Both the position numbers and the translations under genes were made by a program. A stretch of 64,000 bases of DNA from Bradyrhizobium sp. in8p8 (GTDB lineage Bacteria; Pseudomonadota; Alphaproteobacteria; Rhizobiales; Xanthobacteraceae): positions 372,001 through 436,000 of the forward strand of contig NZ_AUGD01000002.1 in the NCBI RefSeq assembly GCF_000426845.1, given 5' to 3'. The notes beneath the pieces were generated by a model. The model saw only the letters and a list, made by a program, of their open reading frames with translations, was not told the origin of the DNA and ran no database searches. Below, in pieces: positions 17,610-25,638 of the stretch (positions are counted from its first letter, which is position 1; each line of letters begins with the position of its first letter).

Positions 17610-17936
17610 TTACTCGCCCCTCCCCCCGTTCAACCGCGCCAGCGCCGCCGGCACCTGATCGCGATCCGCGACCAGCACATATTCCTGCCGCGCCAGGCTG
17701 GCGCCGCTCGCGAGCACGATCGACTTTTTCGGGCACAGGCCGAAGCATCCGGTCATGACCAGCTTGGCCGGCTTGATGCCGTCGCGCTTGTTCGCCTTCA
17801 GTTCGGACTTCAGCGCGCGCCTGACGTCGCGGCCCTCGTCGCTGCGCTTGAGGCACTTGGCGCACACCAGGACCGGCGCCGCGCGGCGCGAGCGCACGAT
17901 CATCGGGCCTGCAGGTTTCGGGGATTTTTCGGGCAT
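17610..17936 (-). CDS. Thioredoxin-like 2Fe-2S ferredoxin-domain protein
   Basis: A 108-residue cytoplasmic protein. Four cysteines in two pairs (VLVCAKCLKRS near residue 25 and MTGCFGLCPKKS near residue 65) fit the thioredoxin-like 2Fe-2S family related to the NuoE/HoxE cluster-binding fold. The region between is lysine/arginine-rich. Such small ferredoxins transfer electrons, but partner and pathway are not evident from the neighbours. The start is the first ATG; a second possible start is at MIVRSRR, 11 residues in. Confidence 0.78.
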   Translation of the reverse strand: MPEKSPKPAGPMIVRSRRAAPVLVCAKCLKRSDEGRDVRRALKSELKANKRDGIKPAKLVMTGCFGLCPKKSIVLASGASLARQEYVLVADRDQVPAALARLNGGRGE

Positions 17937-18026
17937 TCCAGACCTATAGGAGACTCGATCTCATATGGGGATGGAACCGCGATCCCGCCGCTGGGCGATG
18001 TGATGACGTGATGGGCGCGCCCGCCG

Positions 18027-18689
18027 CTATTGGTGCGCGCGGCGCACCGCCTGCTCCAGCTTGAGCCTCTGCTTGTCCCAGCGCTCCTGCTCGGCTTCGG
18101 CACGCGCGTCGAGCGCGGCGCGCTCGGCTTCGATCGCCTCCGCCTTGGCGTCGTGCTCGCGCCTTGCCTTGTCGAGCGCCGCCTCGGCGGCGGCAACCGC
18201 CTTGTCGCGGCGGGCGCGCGCCCTGGCGCGGGCGGCCTCTTCCTTGCGGCGCTCGGCCTCGCGCCGCCGCTCTTCCTTCTCGAACGCCGCGGCGGCCTTG
18301 CGCGCCGCCGCATCGTCCTCCTCGCGGGATGCCTTCTTCGCGGTCTTCGCTGGCTTCTTCGCCGGCTTCTTTGCCGGATTCTTGGCCTTGCGGCCGGGCC
18401 TGGCCTCGTTCTCGACGAGATCGGTCGGCAGCTCCGCGCTCTCCGTGAAGCGGCCGTCCGAGCCGACGGGCCGCCTGAGCACGACACCCGGCTTCGCCAT
18501 GGTCGCCGCGACGATGTCGGGGTCGTCGGTCTCCCTGGCGACGCCCTGATGGAACAGGTTGGAGCTGGCGCCCCAGGCCTCGAGCGCCGCCTTCATCGAG
18601 GGCGCCGCGATCGCCTGATCGTAGAAGCCGAGCGAGGTCTGGTAGGTCTTCAGTTTTCTTTTCGGCTTGCTTTTCGCTTGCTTTGCCAT
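18027..18689 (-). CDS. TolA-like Lys/Ala/Glu-rich helical protein
   Basis: A 220-residue protein starting at ATG 18689 (MAKQAKSKPKRKLKTY). Residues 10-95 form a compact segment (LGFYDQAIAAPSMKAALEAWG, then FHQGVA and a DDPDIVAATMAKPGVVLRRP motif). The rest is a basic linker (KKPAKKPAK) and a long charged helix, residues 115-220, rich in Ala, Glu, Arg and Lys. There is no membrane helix, so the resemblance to TolA is one of composition only. The N-terminal segment may be the conserved functional part. A DNA- or RNA-binding role is possible given the lysine tracts; function is not known. Confidence 0.72.
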   Translation of the reverse strand: MAKQAKSKPKRKLKTYQTSLGFYDQAIAAPSMKAALEAWGASSNLFHQGVARETDDPDIVAATMAKPGVVLRRPVGSDGRFTESAELPTDLVENEARPGRKAKNPAKKPAKKPAKTAKKASREEDDAAARKAAAAFEKEERRREAERRKEEAARARARARRDKAVAAAEAALDKARREHDAKAEAIEAERAALDARAEAEQERWDKQRLKLEQAVRRAHQ

Positions 18690-18708
18690 GCCGCCCCGAT
18701 CTTGGCTA

Positions 18709-18797
18709 CGTAGCCCGGATGGAGCGTAGCGCAATCCGGGGTCTTGTGTCCGCGGGCCAAGCGTCCCGGATCACGCTTGCGCTTCATCCCGGCTACG
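18709..18797. repeat. Inverted pair of GTAGCCCGGAT-family repeats
   Basis: GTAGCCCGGATGGAGCG (from about 18710) with its internal partner CAATCCGGGG is followed by the reverse element CCCGGATCACGC...GCTTCATCCCGGCTAC, ending about 18796. A third copy is at 19228-19261. The right end of this repeat supplies the stop codon of the VOC gene (18793-18795). Confidence 0.78.
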
Positions 18798-19197
18798 AGC
18801 TTCCAAGCAGCGCGTCGTACCCCTTCTCGCTGAACGCCAGCAGGCAGAAGCCGTGGCCGAACGGATCGGCCAGCATCGCGATCCGCCCATAGGGCGCATC
18901 GCGCGCCGGCGCCTCCAGGATCGCACCCGCGCCGACCGCACGCGCGACGGCGGCATCGACATCGTCGACGACTACGTCGATATGCATCGGCGTCCAGTGC
19001 CGCTCGTAGCGGCGGCGGTCGCCGCCGGCCCCCGGCGTGCCGGCCTGCTTGGTCAAAAGATAGACCGGCGCCGGCCAGCCGTTGAGCTCGACGAAATCGG
19101 TGCCGAAGCGGCGTCCGACGGTGAGGCCGAAGGCCTCGGTGTAGAAGGTCGTGGCTTTGCCGACGTCGGGGACGTCGATGTTGAGGAGAAAGCTCAT
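18793..19197 (-). CDS. VOC (glyoxalase/bleomycin-resistance fold) protein
   Basis: A 134-residue protein with the paired beta-alpha-beta-beta-beta modules of the vicinal oxygen chelate family: MSFLLNIDVPDVGKATTFYTE at the start, MHIDVVVDDVDAAVARAVGAGA near residue 71, and ADPFGHGFCLLAF near the end. The GHG-F motif and PYGR are typical of the second half. Family members are metal-dependent lyases, dioxygenases or binding proteins, and nothing here sets the substrate. ATG 19197 fits the domain boundary. The stop codon lies inside a palindromic repeat, so the last few residues may have been set by the insertion of that repeat. Confidence 0.85.
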   Translation of the reverse strand: MSFLLNIDVPDVGKATTFYTEAFGLTVGRRFGTDFVELNGWPAPVYLLTKQAGTPGAGGDRRRYERHWTPMHIDVVVDDVDAAVARAVGAGAILEAPARDAPYGRIAMLADPFGHGFCLLAFSEKGYDALLGSS

Positions 19198-19227
19198 GTC
19201 AGACTCGTCGCAAGTTGCGGAGCGACC

Positions 19228-19261
19228 GTAGCCCGGATGGAACGCAAGCGTAAATCCGGGG
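19228..19261. repeat. GTAGCCCGGAT-family repeat, third copy
   Basis: GTAGCCCGGATGGAACG with the paired ATCCGGGG arm ending at 19261. It matches the elements at 18709-18797 and sits just upstream of the VOC gene. Confidence 0.78.
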
Positions 19262-19476
19262 TGATGCCGCACGTCATATCCGGGATTTCGCACCCCGGAC
19301 GACGCGCAAAGCGGCTCGCCACCGCTCGAGCGCCAGCATGCCATCATGCCCCTGTTTTGCCCGACGCCGCAACTATTTTTCGGTATCACCGAAGTCGACG
19401 GGAACCCCGAGCGATTTCATGGGGACCTCTACTGTGCATGGGGTTGTTTTCGCGAAAGCGAGTCCGGGCCCGTCTC

Positions 19477-19836
19477 TCAACGGCTCCTCAGGCTCAGGAT
19501 GTAGGCCGACAGCGCATCGGCCTGCTCCGGCGAGATCACGATGTTCGGCATGTTCTGGTGGCTCGTGCGCCAGAACACCTTCAGCGACAGCGCGGTGGTG
19601 CCCCGGCGATCGGCGATGGCCTGGAAGCTCGGCGCCTCGTCGAAGAAGTCGGTCATGTGCGGCTCGATGGCATGACAGGACTGGCACCACGCCTGCGCCA
19701 GGCGATGGCCCTCCGCGGCCATGCGCGATGCGGGCCTCGGCGCGCCGGCGGCGGTGTGGACCACGCTGAAGAGGAACAGCACCGACAACACGATCAGGAC
19801 GATGATGCCGATGGAGATTCGAACACTGTGCGACAT
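19477..19836 (-). CDS. Membrane-anchored or secreted small c-type cytochrome
   Basis: A 119-residue protein. ATG 19836 is chosen because GAGG lies seven bases upstream; an in-frame ATG at 19860 lacks a ribosome site. Residues 6-28 are a single hydrophobic helix (signal or anchor). The heme motif CQSCH is near residue 50, and the distal methionine ligand is probably in HQNMPNIVISPEQADALSAYI, the usual class I cytochrome c end. It acts in electron transfer on the periplasmic side. Two FixK/FNR-type boxes lie 58-106 bases upstream, which suggests induction under low oxygen. Confidence 0.87.
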   Translation of the reverse strand: MSHSVRISIGIIVLIVLSVLFLFSVVHTAAGAPRPASRMAAEGHRLAQAWCQSCHAIEPHMTDFFDEAPSFQAIADRRGTTALSLKVFWRTSHQNMPNIVISPEQADALSAYILSLRSR

Positions 19837-19893
19837 CGCCAAACCTCGCGATTGATTCATCGGGCCAGCGTAGGTCGGCACCGCCCGGTCAGG

Positions 19894-19907
19894 TTGATCT
19901 GCGTCAA
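19894..19907. promoter_or_regulatory. Candidate FixK/FNR box (proximal to the cytochrome c gene)
   Basis: TTGATCTGCGTCAA fits the TTGA-N6-TCAA pattern of FixK/FNR regulators, with only one mismatch to the TTGAT-N4-ATCAA palindrome. It ends 58 bases upstream of the cytochrome start codon, a distance suited to a class II activator site. Confidence 0.65.
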
Positions 19908-19928
19908 GAGCGCGGTCGCGCAATGCCG

Positions 19929-19942
19929 TTGATGCAGCTCAA
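19929..19942. promoter_or_regulatory. Candidate FixK/FNR box (proximal to the 57-residue membrane protein gene)
   Basis: TTGATGCAGCTCAA also fits TTGA-N6-TCAA. It is 35 bases from the first box and 92 bases ahead of the start codon at 20035 on the plus strand. The two sites could serve the two divergent genes separately. Confidence 0.6.
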
Positions 19943-20034
19943 CGCGCGCAGGCGCTGCCGCATCGATCATGCCGCTCGCCAGGATCGCGTTCACCGCATA
20001 GGCTCGCGCTCATTCGAGGTCAGGAGGCATCACC

Positions 20035-20208
20035 ATGAACGAGAACCGCTATTACGGCGTGCGGGTCGAGGGCGCGAAATACGGCGTGGGGTTCGGCTCG
20101 GCGCTCGCCATCGCGATCTCCTACACCAACAACCATTCGATCCTGTGGGCGATCATCCACGGCATCCTGGGCTGGTTCTACGTGATCTTCGTCGCGCTGT
20201 TTCGGTGA
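20035..20208 (+). CDS. Small hydrophobic membrane protein (57 residues)
   Basis: A short gene with a textbook ribosome site (AGGAGG, 20022-20027, seven bases from ATG). The product has a polar Tyr-rich start (MNENRYYGVRVEGAKYGVGF), then two hydrophobic stretches joined by YTNNHSILWAIIHG, ending in FVALFR. It is probably an inner-membrane protein with two short helices. It diverges from the cytochrome c gene across the two FixK/FNR-type boxes, so it may be part of a microaerobic response. I know no named family. Confidence 0.75.
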   Translation: MNENRYYGVRVEGAKYGVGFGSALAIAISYTNNHSILWAIIHGILGWFYVIFVALFR

Positions 20209-20319
20209 CATCGCACCGGCAGGTCGGGCCCGCCGCGCGCGGTTCGCAGCTTTTCCTTGCTTTCCCGGTTCCCGCCTCTACGGTCGCGCCGCGCACGAAC
20301 CCGCGAGACGAGACCAGAG

Positions 20320-20670
20320 ATGCCCGACACGATGAAATGCCCCGCCTGCAACTCCGAGCACGCCTACCAGGATCGCGATCTCTGGGTCTGCCCGGAATGC
20401 GGTCATGAATGGAGCGGCGCGGCGGACGCGCTTGCAGACACGGCGCAGGATGCCGGCGTGCGCGATGCCAACGGCAATGCGCTCGCGGACGGCGACAGCG
20501 TCATCGTGATCAAGGATCTCAAGATCAAGGGCTCGTCATCCGTGGTCAAGGGCGGCACCAAGGTGCGCAACATCCGCCTGCAGGATGCCAGCGACGGTCA
20601 CAACATCGCGTGCAAGATCGACGGCATCGGCGCGATGAACCTGAAATCGGAGTTCGTGAGGAAGACGTAA
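20320..20670 (+). CDS. yjdM: YjdM/PhnA-type zinc-ribbon protein
   Basis: A 116-residue cytoplasmic protein. Two CxxC pairs (MKCPACNS and [11 protein letters not shown]) form an N-terminal zinc ribbon. The C-terminal part ([34 protein letters not shown] and [17 protein letters not shown]) is the conserved small beta-barrel of the YjdM family, formerly called PhnA because of linkage to phosphonate genes in E. coli. It is not phosphonoacetate hydrolase. The physiological role is unclear. It converges with the EamA transporter gene seven bases downstream. Confidence 0.93.
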   Translation: MPDTMKCPACNSEHAYQDRDLWVCPECGHEWSGAADALADTAQDAGVRDANGNALADGDSVIVIKDLKIKGSSSVVKGGTKVRNIRLQDASDGHNIACKIDGIGAMNLKSEFVRKT

Positions 20671-20677
20671 GCTCGCG

Positions 20678-21598
20678 CTAGCTTTGCCGCTGCGCCAGGT
20701 AGAATCCGCACAGCACCGTCACGAGGCCCGCCGTCTGCAGCATCGTCGGCGGCTCGCCGAGCAGCAGCCAGCCGGTGAGCAGCGTCAGCGCCGGCACGCA
20801 GGCCGGAAACACCGCGGCGCGGGCAACGCCGAGACGCTGGACCGAGACGGCGTAGAGATAGAGCGCGGCGGGGCCGGCAAGCACGCCCTGCGCCAGCGCC
20901 TGGATGGCGTTCTCGGTCAGACCGATGGCCGCAACATGGGCGAGGCCGACGGTCGCGATGTAGACCGGCACCAGCAGCAGCGACAGCACGTTGATCACCA
21001 GCGCAGCCGGGACGGCCGAGACGCGCCAGCGGCGCAACATCGCGCCGAAGCCTGCGAACATGAGTCCGGCGAGCACGAAGATCAGATCGCCCTGAACGCC
21101 CTCGGCGCCGATGTGGCCGATCGATTCCGCGCCGATCACGCCGAGGCCGCCGACGATGACGAGCGCGCCGGCCAGACGCGAGGCGGAGATCCGCTCCTTC
21201 AGCACGAGCGCCGCCAGCAGCAGGCCGCCCAGCGTCGCGCAGGAGGGCTGGATCACGCTGCCGTGGCCGAGCGGCACGAACAGGAAGCCGGCGTAGGAGA
21301 TCAGCGACATCACGGGACCGCCGAGCACCATCAGCACGAGGCCCCTGCTCCAGCCGATCCCGCAGAGATCGGAGACGCCGGCGCGCAACACGAGCGGCAC
21401 GAACGCGATCCCCGACCAGACATAGCGATGCACCAGGAGATCGACCGGCGTGAAGCCGACCTTGAGCCCGTGCCGCGTGGCGGCAAAGCCGAACGCCCAG
21501 AACAGCGCCGCCGCAAGCCCGCAGACCACGCCGAGCAGCGCCGGCGCTGCATCGTTCTTCTGAGTGAGAGCGTCGGCACCGCTCGTCCGCTGATCCAT
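20678..21598 (-). CDS. EamA/DMT-family transporter
   Basis: A 306-residue inner-membrane protein with about ten hydrophobic helices in two EamA repeats. The first half starts GVVCGLAAALFWAFGFAATRHG; the second has GDLIFVLAGLMFAGFGAMLRRW. It is a paralogue of the transporter at 6945-7844 by architecture, not closely similar in sequence. Exported substrate unknown. It ends with AQRQS just seven bases from the YjdM stop. Confidence 0.87.
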   Translation of the reverse strand: MDQRTSGADALTQKNDAAPALLGVVCGLAAALFWAFGFAATRHGLKVGFTPVDLLVHRYVWSGIAFVPLVLRAGVSDLCGIGWSRGLVLMVLGGPVMSLISYAGFLFVPLGHGSVIQPSCATLGGLLLAALVLKERISASRLAGALVIVGGLGVIGAESIGHIGAEGVQGDLIFVLAGLMFAGFGAMLRRWRVSAVPAALVINVLSLLLVPVYIATVGLAHVAAIGLTENAIQALAQGVLAGPAALYLYAVSVQRLGVARAAVFPACVPALTLLTGWLLLGEPPTMLQTAGLVTVLCGFYLAQRQS

Positions 21599-21770
21599 GG
21601 ATCAAGCGATATGTCGGCGCGCCGGGCCGCTCAACCCACGCAGTTGCAGGGCTGGCACGCAGGCGTCGCCGAATGCGGCGAAACTCCGCGATGGCCGCAC
21701 GCACAAATGCGCATGCGGCGCCTTGATTGTCGACGGCGCGAGGCGAGCCGCGCCTCAGGCGAGCTCCGCC

Positions 21771-22025
21771 TTAGCGGGCTGCGCCCGTGGTGACGTCCGC
21801 GGTCTTGACCTTGCGGGGGCTGAGCACCTTGGCCTGGTGGACCGAGGCCACCGTGGCGGGCGCCTCAACCTGCTGCTCGACATGCGCCGCACCGAGCACG
21901 CGCACCTGCAGCGGGGAAACCGGGAAACCGCCAGCCTCATAGGTCGGCAGCTCGGCAGCGACGGCAGCGGTGCCACCCGCGATCGTGAGGACAGCAGCGG
22001 CGATCGACAAAGTCTTCTTGTTCAT
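21771..22025 (-). CDS. Small secreted protein of unknown function
   Basis: An 84-residue exported protein. ATG 22025 has GGAG eight bases upstream. The signal peptide (KKTLSIAAAVLTIAGGTAAVAA) is followed by a short mature region with LPTYEAGGFPVSPLQVRVLGAAHVEQ, which looks like a conserved small periplasmic motif of Bradyrhizobium-type proteins. The upstream region contains repeated TTGCAACAAAGC-like words near 22070-22100 that may be regulatory. No named domain is recognised. Confidence 0.7.
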   Translation of the reverse strand: MNKKTLSIAAAVLTIAGGTAAVAAELPTYEAGGFPVSPLQVRVLGAAHVEQQVEAPATVASVHQAKVLSPRKVKTADVTTGAAR

Positions 22026-22174
22026 TGGTGATGCTCCAGAGGTGAGAACTCGGAGCATATTTAGGTCCGCTTTGCTGCATTGCGACATGCTTTGTTGCAA
22101 CGCAACATTCCCTTCAATGCATGGCGGTATGCTTGATGCTTACGCCGGTATGGAGAATCGCGGCGACGTTCGCC

Positions 22175-22378
22175 TCAACCACCAAGGACGTTGCCCCATC
22201 CGTCGAACACGTAGCTCCTCCAAGCAACGGTTCCGTCTGCGCCAGGCCGGCTGGCTCGGCGGTAGTCGTCGGCCTGATCGGCGGTCCAAGTAATGATCGT
22301 GTCGGAAAGACGATCGTGCAGGATGGCGGGCTCGTTGGGATCGAAGGCGTCCATGGGACGAAGCGAGGGATGCGTCAT
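22175..22378 (-). CDS. Small hypothetical protein
   Basis: A 67-residue frame starting at ATG 22378, four bases after a GGAGG ribosome site. The sequence is acidic and Asp/Trp-rich (MDAFDPNEPAILHDRLSDTI, WRSYVFDGWGNVLGG), with no membrane segment. Composition and the ribosome site favour a real gene, but I recognise no family. Confidence 0.55.
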   Translation of the reverse strand: MTHPSLRPMDAFDPNEPAILHDRLSDTIITWTADQADDYRRASRPGADGTVAWRSYVFDGWGNVLGG

Positions 22379-22463
22379 GGCGCCTCCAACGCACCAGCCG
22401 CTGCAAAGTTGCGGCAGAGACATCAAGCAAAACACCGGGCCAGAGGCCGAAGATGCAGGCGCC

Positions 22464-22634
22464 TCATTTCAATGCGGTTGCCAGCGATTGCAGCTTTGCC
22501 ACGAGATTGATGCCGAGAGCATGAATGACCTCGATGATTGCGAGTGCGATTCCGGCTGCGATAAGTCCATACTCGATCGCGGTGGCGCCGGATTCATCGG
22601 CGGCGAACTCGGCCAATATGCATTTCAATTTCAC
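22464..22634 (-). CDS. Flp-type IVb pilin
   Basis: A 56-residue pilin with the hallmark FAADESGATAIEYGLIAAGIALAI, where cleavage by a prepilin peptidase would occur just ahead of the hydrophobic helix near the GATAIEYGL segment. I use GTG 22634 (read VKLKCILAEF), because the short cytoplasmic leader is then typical in length; the ribosome site GGGAG is rather far upstream. These subunits form thin Flp/Tad pili used for surface attachment. No cpa/tad assembly genes are in this window, so it relies on a distant locus or is a stray copy. Confidence 0.85.
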   Translation of the reverse strand: MKLKCILAEFAADESGATAIEYGLIAAGIALAIIEVIHALGINLVAKLQSLATALK

Positions 22635-22979
22635 GGGCAACGATTCTCCCAATTCTACTCGAAACTGGCGGCCGCGTAGAAATGCACGACCACAATCCAA
22701 GATTGTGTAAACGCAATTGCTGCAAGTTGACAGCAATCCAGCATTTGCCGGTTTTTGGCGGCGGCCCGCAGCTCGGGCTTGCATGGAACCCGCGTTGCAC
22801 CTCGGCAACACCCGCCTCGAAAAGCCGGTCCTCGTCGGTTTGCGCCATTGCGCCGCCACACGATCCCCCGAACAATCGGCGGGCTGCGTGCCTTTCCGTG
22901 CAAGACTGTTTTCGTCAAGCGTCTGCATCATGACTGTTCGGACCAGATGGCTCGGACAGAACCGTTTGGAGGCAGGATC

Positions 22980-24278
22980 ATGAACGATCGACGGTCTCTT
23001 CTGGTTGCGGTGTCGTGTCCCTCCGCCGTTCTCGCCGGCTGGCTGGCGTTGTCTTTTTCTGCCTATGCGCCGGCCCTCATCGAGAACAGCGGAGCGAATG
23101 TGGCGGTCGTCTCACCGGCGAAGGATATCAGCCGCCTTGACCTCGCCGACGTACCGCGCGCTGCGACCATCGAGGACGGCGTCGCCTTGACCGCCGAAAT
23201 CGCCGCCGCCATCACTGCGACCCCTGCCCCGGCGACGACACCGCAGGAGACGGCCGAGGCGCCCGCCGCCGCCGTCAAGCTCGCTTCGGCCGACCCGCTG
23301 CTGATCCTGCCGACAGATGCGGCGCCCGTAGCGCAGATCTCGCCCGAACCGGAAGCCATCGTCTCCGAAGCTGCACCCGCGCCAGAACCCGTCAAGCTCG
23401 CGTCCGCCGATCCCACCGAGATCGTGACGACGGACGCATTGTCGCCTGCGGCGATCGCGAGCGGCCCCGTCCCGCCCGCGAGCAAGGCATCTCCACCGGC
23501 CGACACCGTCGCCGTGCTCGACGAATGCTTCGTCATGGAAGCCTGCGTCGACCGCTATCTCTGGACGCTTTATCAGCGCACCGCCAAGGAGGACACGATG
23601 AAGGTCCAGGAGCGGCGCGCCGTCACCATCAAGCGCAAGGGCAAGACCGTCACGGTGATGCGCAGCTCCACCAAGCTGGTCGATCAGGACTTCACCTGGA
23701 AGGATCCGAAGGCAGCCGAGCGCGCCGGCATGTCGATGATGGACTACGTCATCGGCGGCATGGACAAGAGTTTCAAGCTGAAGCTGTTTCGCATGATGCT
23801 CGCGGCCGAAGCCGCCGGCCTGTCGCCGGGCATCACCAGCGCATTCCGCGACGACTATCGCCAGTCCATCGCGAGCGGCCTCAAGGCCGCCTCCGACCGG
23901 TCCTATCACGGCGGCAGCGCGCGCGGCGGTTATGGTCACGGCATGGCGGCCGACATCGTCAGCACCCAGGGCAATAACCGCGCGCAGCGCTGGGTCTCGA
24001 CCGAGATCCTGTGGAAGTGGGTCGATGCCAACGGCAAGGCGTACGGCATCGGCCGGCCTTACCTCGGCCGCGATCCGCCACATGTCGGCCCGATCGATGG
24101 CAAGGAATATATCTCGCGTCGCGGCACGGCGGACCGCAAGGAAGCAGCCAACGTCAAGCCGAAGAAGACGCACACCGCGGCCCACGCAAAGCCCCCCAAG
24201 GCCCAGGCGGCGCGAGAGCAGAAGGGTCCGGCAAAGCCGCAGAAGTCGGCTCAATCGGGCGTCAAGCCCGCAACCTGA
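22980..24278 (+). CDS. Secreted protein with peptidase M15-like domain
   Basis: A 432-residue protein. ATG 22980 has GGAGG seven bases upstream. An N-terminal hydrophobic segment (residues 8-30) serves as signal or anchor. Residues 35-185 are low-complexity Ala/Pro/Glu with a repeated VKLASADP unit near 97 and 138. Residues 185-385 form the folded part: DECFVMEACVDRYLWTLY, SAFRDDYRQ, and HGGSARGGYGHGMAADIV, which matches the His/Asp metal motif of D-Ala-D-Ala carboxypeptidase-like M15 enzymes. The tail is Lys/Ala-rich. The likely role is peptidoglycan processing or a catalytically altered relative of it. Confidence 0.7.
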   Translation: MNDRRSLLVAVSCPSAVLAGWLALSFSAYAPALIENSGANVAVVSPAKDISRLDLADVPRAATIEDGVALTAEIAAAITATPAPATTPQETAEAPAAAVKLASADPLLILPTDAAPVAQISPEPEAIVSEAAPAPEPVKLASADPTEIVTTDALSPAAIASGPVPPASKASPPADTVAVLDECFVMEACVDRYLWTLYQRTAKEDTMKVQERRAVTIKRKGKTVTVMRSSTKLVDQDFTWKDPKAAERAGMSMMDYVIGGMDKSFKLKLFRMMLAAEAAGLSPGITSAFRDDYRQSIASGLKAASDRSYHGGSARGGYGHGMAADIVSTQGNNRAQRWVSTEILWKWVDANGKAYGIGRPYLGRDPPHVGPIDGKEYISRRGTADRKEAANVKPKKTHTAAHAKPPKAQAAREQKGPAKPQKSAQSGVKPAT

Positions 24279-24283
24279 AGCCG

Positions 24284-25096
24284 TTACGGCTTGCGGCCCG
24301 GCAGCGGCACGAGGCGCATTTCGGCTGTGCCGGCCTCCTGCGTGCGCACCAGCACTGCAAAGATCGTCTCCACTGCGAGCTGCACCGCCACCTCCGTCGT
24401 CTCGCCCTTGGCCAGTTGCGCGGCGATCAGACCGCTGAGGAGATCGCCGGTGCCATAGGGCCGGATCGGCAGACGCGGCGTCGCAAAGCGCGACAGATCG
24501 CCATCGGCACAGAGGATCGTCTCCAACCGCCCTTCCGCCGTATCCGCGAGCGTGCAGCCGGTCGCAACGACATCGATGGGGCCACTTCGCGCGAGCGCCG
24601 CACAGGCCGCGCGCAGGTCCTGCGCATCGGCAATCGCAAGGCCCGCAAGCAGCCCGAGCTCGAACTGGTTTGGCGTCGTCAGCTTCGCCGCCGGCAGCAG
24701 CCGGTGCCGGACCACGTCCAGAATGCCGTCGGCGACATAGACGCGGCCGTCATCGCCGATCACGGGGTCGCAGAGATAGACCAGCTTCGCATTCCGCATG
24801 AGCGCGCGCTCGACGAAATCGGCAATCACGTTGGCATTGCCGGGCGAGCCCAGATAGCCGGTGACGAGTACCGCGGCCTCCTCGACCAGGCCGCGCTCCT
24901 CGACGCCCTTCAGGAGGTCGGCGACGAGCTCGGTCTCCAGCACCCGCCCGCGCAGGGTCGGATAGCGCGGATGGTTCGACAGCAGCGTCGTCGGTACCGC
25001 GGCAACGTTCACGCCTTCCGCCTGGATGGCATAGGCAGCCGCGCTATTGCCGACATGGCCGTGGACCACCTGGCTCTGAATGGAGATGACGAGCAT
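24284..25096 (-). CDS. pdxY: Pyridoxal kinase PdxY
   Basis: A 270-residue cytoplasmic kinase of the ribokinase-like family that phosphorylates pyridoxal to pyridoxal 5'-phosphate in vitamin B6 salvage. The start MLVISIQSQVVHGHVGNSAA at ATG 25096 is the typical N-terminus; seven extra residues would be added from 25117. Other signatures are CDPVIGDDGRVYV, TPNQFELGLL and the catalytic RPYGTGDLLSG near residue 220. It converges with the M15-like gene, six bases apart. Confidence 0.92.
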   Translation of the reverse strand: MLVISIQSQVVHGHVGNSAAAYAIQAEGVNVAAVPTTLLSNHPRYPTLRGRVLETELVADLLKGVEERGLVEEAAVLVTGYLGSPGNANVIADFVERALMRNAKLVYLCDPVIGDDGRVYVADGILDVVRHRLLPAAKLTTPNQFELGLLAGLAIADAQDLRAACAALARSGPIDVVATGCTLADTAEGRLETILCADGDLSRFATPRLPIRPYGTGDLLSGLIAAQLAKGETTEVAVQLAVETIFAVLVRTQEAGTAEMRLVPLPGRKP

Positions 25097-25223
25097 GACA
25101 GAGGTCCGTAGGGCCAATCAGGCCAAGACGCAAGCAAGCACAGCCTTTTGTCGCGGACTCGTCATTCCGGCGTGATACACCCTGCCACACGCCCCACATT
25201 GTCATCCCGGACACAGCCTCCGC

Positions 25224-25568
25224 ATGACCTCCGCCTTCAACGCCTATGCGGCACTCGCTCTCGCCATCGTGTTCGAGGTCACCGCGTCGGCGTTCCTGCA
25301 GCAATCCGCGCAGTTCACCCGTCCCTGGCCAACGCTGGCAATGGTGCTGTTCTACGTCGCCTCGTTCTACGCGTTGTCGGTGGCGATTCGCGTCATCCCG
25401 CTGAGCATCGCCTATGCGATCTGGGGCGGGGTCGGCATCATCTTGACCGCCACCGTCTCCTTCGTGCTGTTCCGCCAGATGCTGGATGCCGCGGCCTTCG
25501 TCGGCATCGCGCTGATCGTGTCGGGGGTCGTGGTGATCAACCTATTCTCGGAGACGGCGATGCATTGA
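25224..25568 (+). CDS. Small multidrug resistance (EmrE/QacE-type) efflux protein
   Basis: A 114-residue inner-membrane protein with four hydrophobic helices. The membrane-embedded glutamate that binds protons and cationic drugs is in ALAIVFEVTASAFL near residue 18, and the SIAYAIWGGVGIILTA motif is in the third helix region. Members work as antiparallel dimers and export quaternary ammonium or guanidinium compounds. It is a single gene with no paired subunit, which favours an EmrE-like homodimer. Confidence 0.92.
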   Translation: MTSAFNAYAALALAIVFEVTASAFLQQSAQFTRPWPTLAMVLFYVASFYALSVAIRVIPLSIAYAIWGGVGIILTATVSFVLFRQMLDAAAFVGIALIVSGVVVINLFSETAMH

Positions 25569-25638
25569 TGCCCGCCGCTTAGGTGGCGCGGGCAATTGAC
25601 GCCAAAGCCCTCCGACCGTCGTCCCCTCGCCCGTCTTT

